Part shown: positions 61,511 through 64,000 of the stretch, piece by piece
Position numbering within the stretch: the stretch's first letter is position 1
How the letters are laid out: every line of letters begins with the position of its first letter
Assembly: GCF_003144195.1 (NCBI RefSeq)
Contig: NW_020290058.1
Span: forward strand, 38,743 to 102,742
DNA from: Ceraceosorus guamensis
Taxonomy: Eukaryota; Basidiomycota; Exobasidiomycetes; Ceraceosorales; Ceraceosoraceae
DNA: 64,000 nucleotides
Direction: 5' to 3'
Program-made: the position numbers and the translations under genes
Notes under the pieces: model-generated
Databases searched by the model: none
Told to the model about the DNA's origin: nothing
Seen by the model: the letters and a program-made list of their open reading frames with translations, nothing else

Positions 61511-63763
61511 ATGTCAGCTCCTACTGCGGCTGCTACGGCTCCCGCCCCAGGCGGAGCCAGGGAAAGACGAGCCTTCAAGACTCAGGACAAACCGGACGAA
61601 GTCAGGAGATCCAATTTGAACGCTGCCAAGGCCGTGTCGGATGCCGTCAGGACCAGCTTAGGCCCCAAGGGCATGGACAAGATGGTCAGTGTCGAGCGAG
61701 TATACTTGGACAAGGCCTTGGTACAAACCATTGTCAGCCGATAGAGCGCAGTATAGGGGCGAGCGCAAGCCTTGAGCAGTTTGCTGCGTATGGCAGCCCT
61801 GCTTGCGTGATGTTGTAGTAGGGAGGAATGCCGCTTTGCTGACTTCAGTCCGACGTTTGCGCCGCTTAGATCCAAACTTCAAGTGGAGAAGTGGTCATTA
61901 CGAACGACGGTGCCACTATTCTGAAGCACATGGCAGTCATGCACCCTGCAGCGCGCATGCTCGTCGAGCTATCTCAAGCGCAAGACGTTGAAGCTGGTGA
62001 TGGTACCACTTCCGTCGTCGTCATTGCCGGTAGTCTCCTGGGCGCTGCGGAGAAGATGCTCAATAAGGGCATTCACCCTACGCTCATTGCCGAGAGCTTC
62101 CAGAGGGCTGCAGGAAAGGCTGTAGAGTACTTGACGGACATTGCAACACCTATCAAGCTCGAAGACAAGGAAAGCTTGCTCAGAGCCGCAAGCACGAGTC
62201 TTAATTCAAAGGTGAGCGGTGCAGCTTTCCCTTCGATCTTTTGGCGGATATCTCATACCTGCGACATCACGCCACACTTCGCTCCCAGATCGTCTCGCAG
62301 TACTCGTCTGTCCTTGCTCCCATCGCCGTCGAGGCAGTCACAAGACTCGTTCGCGCACCTCACTCGTCCTCCCGTCCCAAGTCGCCCGCGAACGCATCGT
62401 CTCCCGTTCTGCCATCAGGCGACGCATCTGCAACAAGTGCAGCACTGTCATCCACCTCTCCAGCCGCCGGTGGACAGGCAGCCGTGGGCAAAGAGGAAGC
62501 AGCCAATGTCGACTTGCGCGACATTAGACTTGTCAAGAAGGTGGGGGGAACCATTGATGATACGGAGCTCGTCGAGGGTCTTGTATTGGAGCAGAATGTC
62601 GTGACTGGATCCGGTGGTCCGAGTCGTGTGGAAAAGGCTCGCATCGCCCTGTGCCAGTTCCAACTGAGCAGCCCCAAACCTGACGTGAGTTGCGTTGCGC
62701 TTAGCTCTGAAGATGCGTGAGCTGACACTCTGGTCTCGCGCCTTCTAACAGATGGACAACCAGATCGTGGTCAACGACTACCGTCAGATGGACAAGATCC
62801 TCAAGGAGGAGCGACAATATCTATTGAACATGTGCAAGAAGATCAAAAAGACTGGCTGCAACGTCCTCTTGATCCAAAAGTCGATCTTGCGAGATGCAGT
62901 CAACGAGCTAGCTCTCCATTTCCTTGCCAAGCTCAAGATCCTCGTCATCAAGGATGTGGAGCGGGACGAGATTGAGTTTGTGAGCAAGACGCTCGGCGCA
63001 AAGCCCATTGCGGATATTGAACACTTTTCGGAGGACAAGCTGGCCAGCGCGGACTTGGTGGAGGAGATTCAACAGAGCGGAGCCAAGATTGCCAAGATTA
63101 CGGGAATCAAGAATATGGGCAGAACGGTCAGCGTGCTTTGCACCGGTGCCAATGCTCTTGTGCTTGGCGAGAGTGAAAGATCTCTGCACGACGCGCTCTG
63201 CGTTGTTAGGTGCCTGGTCAAGAAGCGGTGAGTTGCAAAACAAAGAGGAAGAAGATAGGGACGGTGAACAGGTGCATTTTTGCTTACATGATGCCCCTTC
63301 GTGCGCTGTTTGTCAAAAGCTACCTGATTGCTGGTGGAGGGGCACCCGAGGTGCACGTTTCACGTCTTCTGGCAGAGCACGCGCAGACGTTGACGGGCAT
63401 GGAAGCCTACTGTTTCCAAGCCTATGCCGAAGCGCTAGAGATTGTGCCGACGACGCTAGCGGAGAATGCGGGTCTGAACCCAATCGCCATTGTGACGGAG
63501 CTGAGAAATCGGCACGCATTGGGAGAGAGGACGGCCGGTATCAACGTGAGAAAGGGACAGATTACAAATATTTTGGAGGAGAATGTGTTGCAGCCTTTGC
63601 TGGTCAATACCAGCGCCATCGAATTGGCTACAGAGACGGTCGCGCTCTTGCTCAGAATCGACGGTGAGTGCCCTTTACTGTCCCCATCGTATGGTCCCCC
63701 TGCATCGCCAACTGACATTCTCTCACTTCTTTGTTCGGGCTAGACTACCACCTGAGCCGTTGA
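61511..63763 (+). CDS. CCT4: T-complex protein 1 subunit delta (CCT4 chaperonin)
   Basis: Six exons: 61511-61684, 61870-62211, 62289-62684, 62752-63227, 63320-63663, 63744-63763; 583 aa. CCT4 is one of eight subunits of the cytosolic TRiC/CCT ring that folds actin and tubulin. ATP-site motifs are present: [35 protein letters not shown] and [11 protein letters not shown]. Apical and intermediate domain sequence includes [40 protein letters not shown] and [20 protein letters not shown]. The C-terminus is RIDDYHLSR, from a 20-nt last exon. Residues about 194-244 form a Ser/Pro/Ala-rich insert between EAVTRLV and NVDLRDI, making the protein about 45 residues longer than usual. The acceptor before exon 5 is AAAAG. 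Confidence 0.96.
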
Positions 63764-64000
63764 GACGACTGCGCAGTCGTCGCCAACGAGGAGCACTTTA
63801 GATGCCCGAGACTCCCAAGGGAAATTGTATGCCGTCTCTTTGAACTCGTGCCTTTGACCGACCGAACCCAAAATCGGTGTTTTCGCGCAATCGTGAGAAA
63901 GTGGTGATGGGATGAGGGTGGCGGGCTAGGCAACAGAACGTGGCGCTCACCTTACCTCTGCGCTCGCTTCTGACCAAAAGTCGAGTCTGATGAGGGGGGG
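63764..64000. other. CCT4 3' flank to window end
   Basis: These 237 bases hold the CCT4 3' end. No further gene can be supported before the window closes. Confidence 0.5.

Overview
The window is nuclear DNA of a filamentous or yeast-like fungus. Genes are split by many short introns (mostly about 50-110 nt, GTGAGT-type donors), gene density is high, and products such as the Opi1 regulator, the Pex24/dysferlin-domain peroxin, mitochondrial pyruvate carrier Mpc1 and a fungal-type M50B-like protease fit Ascomycota or Basidiomycota. Intron density, codon use and the abundance of GAGTC/GAATC-type heptamer repeats between genes point to Basidiomycota, probably Ustilaginomycotina (smut relatives). 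That placement is inference.

Layout. 0-5.4 kb: Opi1-family repressor (5' end uncertain at the window edge) and a Pex24/Pex30-type peroxisomal membrane protein. 6.7-13.1 kb: a ribosomal block of two divergent pairs, ubiquitin-eL40 (-) / uS3 (+) and eL32 (-) / uL13 (+). 14.1-18.9 kb: RPC2, second-largest subunit of RNA polymerase III, in 12 exons. 21.4-22.1 kb: a tentative orphan gene. 23.1-33.3 kb: M50B-like membrane protease, Ran-binding-domain protein (Yrb2 type), Arp2/3 subunit ARPC2, a HAD phosphatase and Mpc1. 33.3-41.36 kb: about 8 kb with no recognisable conserved gene. 41.36-48.2 kb: Isa1, mitoribosomal mL46, polyubiquitin and proteasome subunit Rpn9. 49.1-63.8 kb: Tap42, TAF5, Rrp8, Dim1, a small mitochondrial membrane protein resembling a complex I accessory subunit, and CCT4.

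The genes are mostly housekeeping: translation and rRNA maturation (eL40, uS3, eL32, uL13, Rrp8, Dim1, mL46), transcription (RPC2, TAF5, Opi1), protein folding and turnover (CCT4, ubiquitin twice, Rpn9, the protease), TOR/PP2A signalling (Tap42), mitochondria (Mpc1, Isa1, mL46, the complex I-like protein), peroxisomes, actin and nuclear transport. Neighbours alternate strand often, giving several divergent intergenic spaces of 0.6-1.5 kb and short convergent gaps. I do not see a dedicated multi-gene novel system. The most unusual items are two introns that appear to use GC-AG borders, a frame-preserving 33-nt microexon that carries the whole HExxH motif of the protease, the two-lineage structure of the polyubiquitin repeats, recurrent 7-bp-period repeats in the intergenic DNA, and the 8-kb gene-poor stretch.

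Exon borders were worked out by hand from reading frame, splice signals and family conservation; no alignment or RNA evidence was available.
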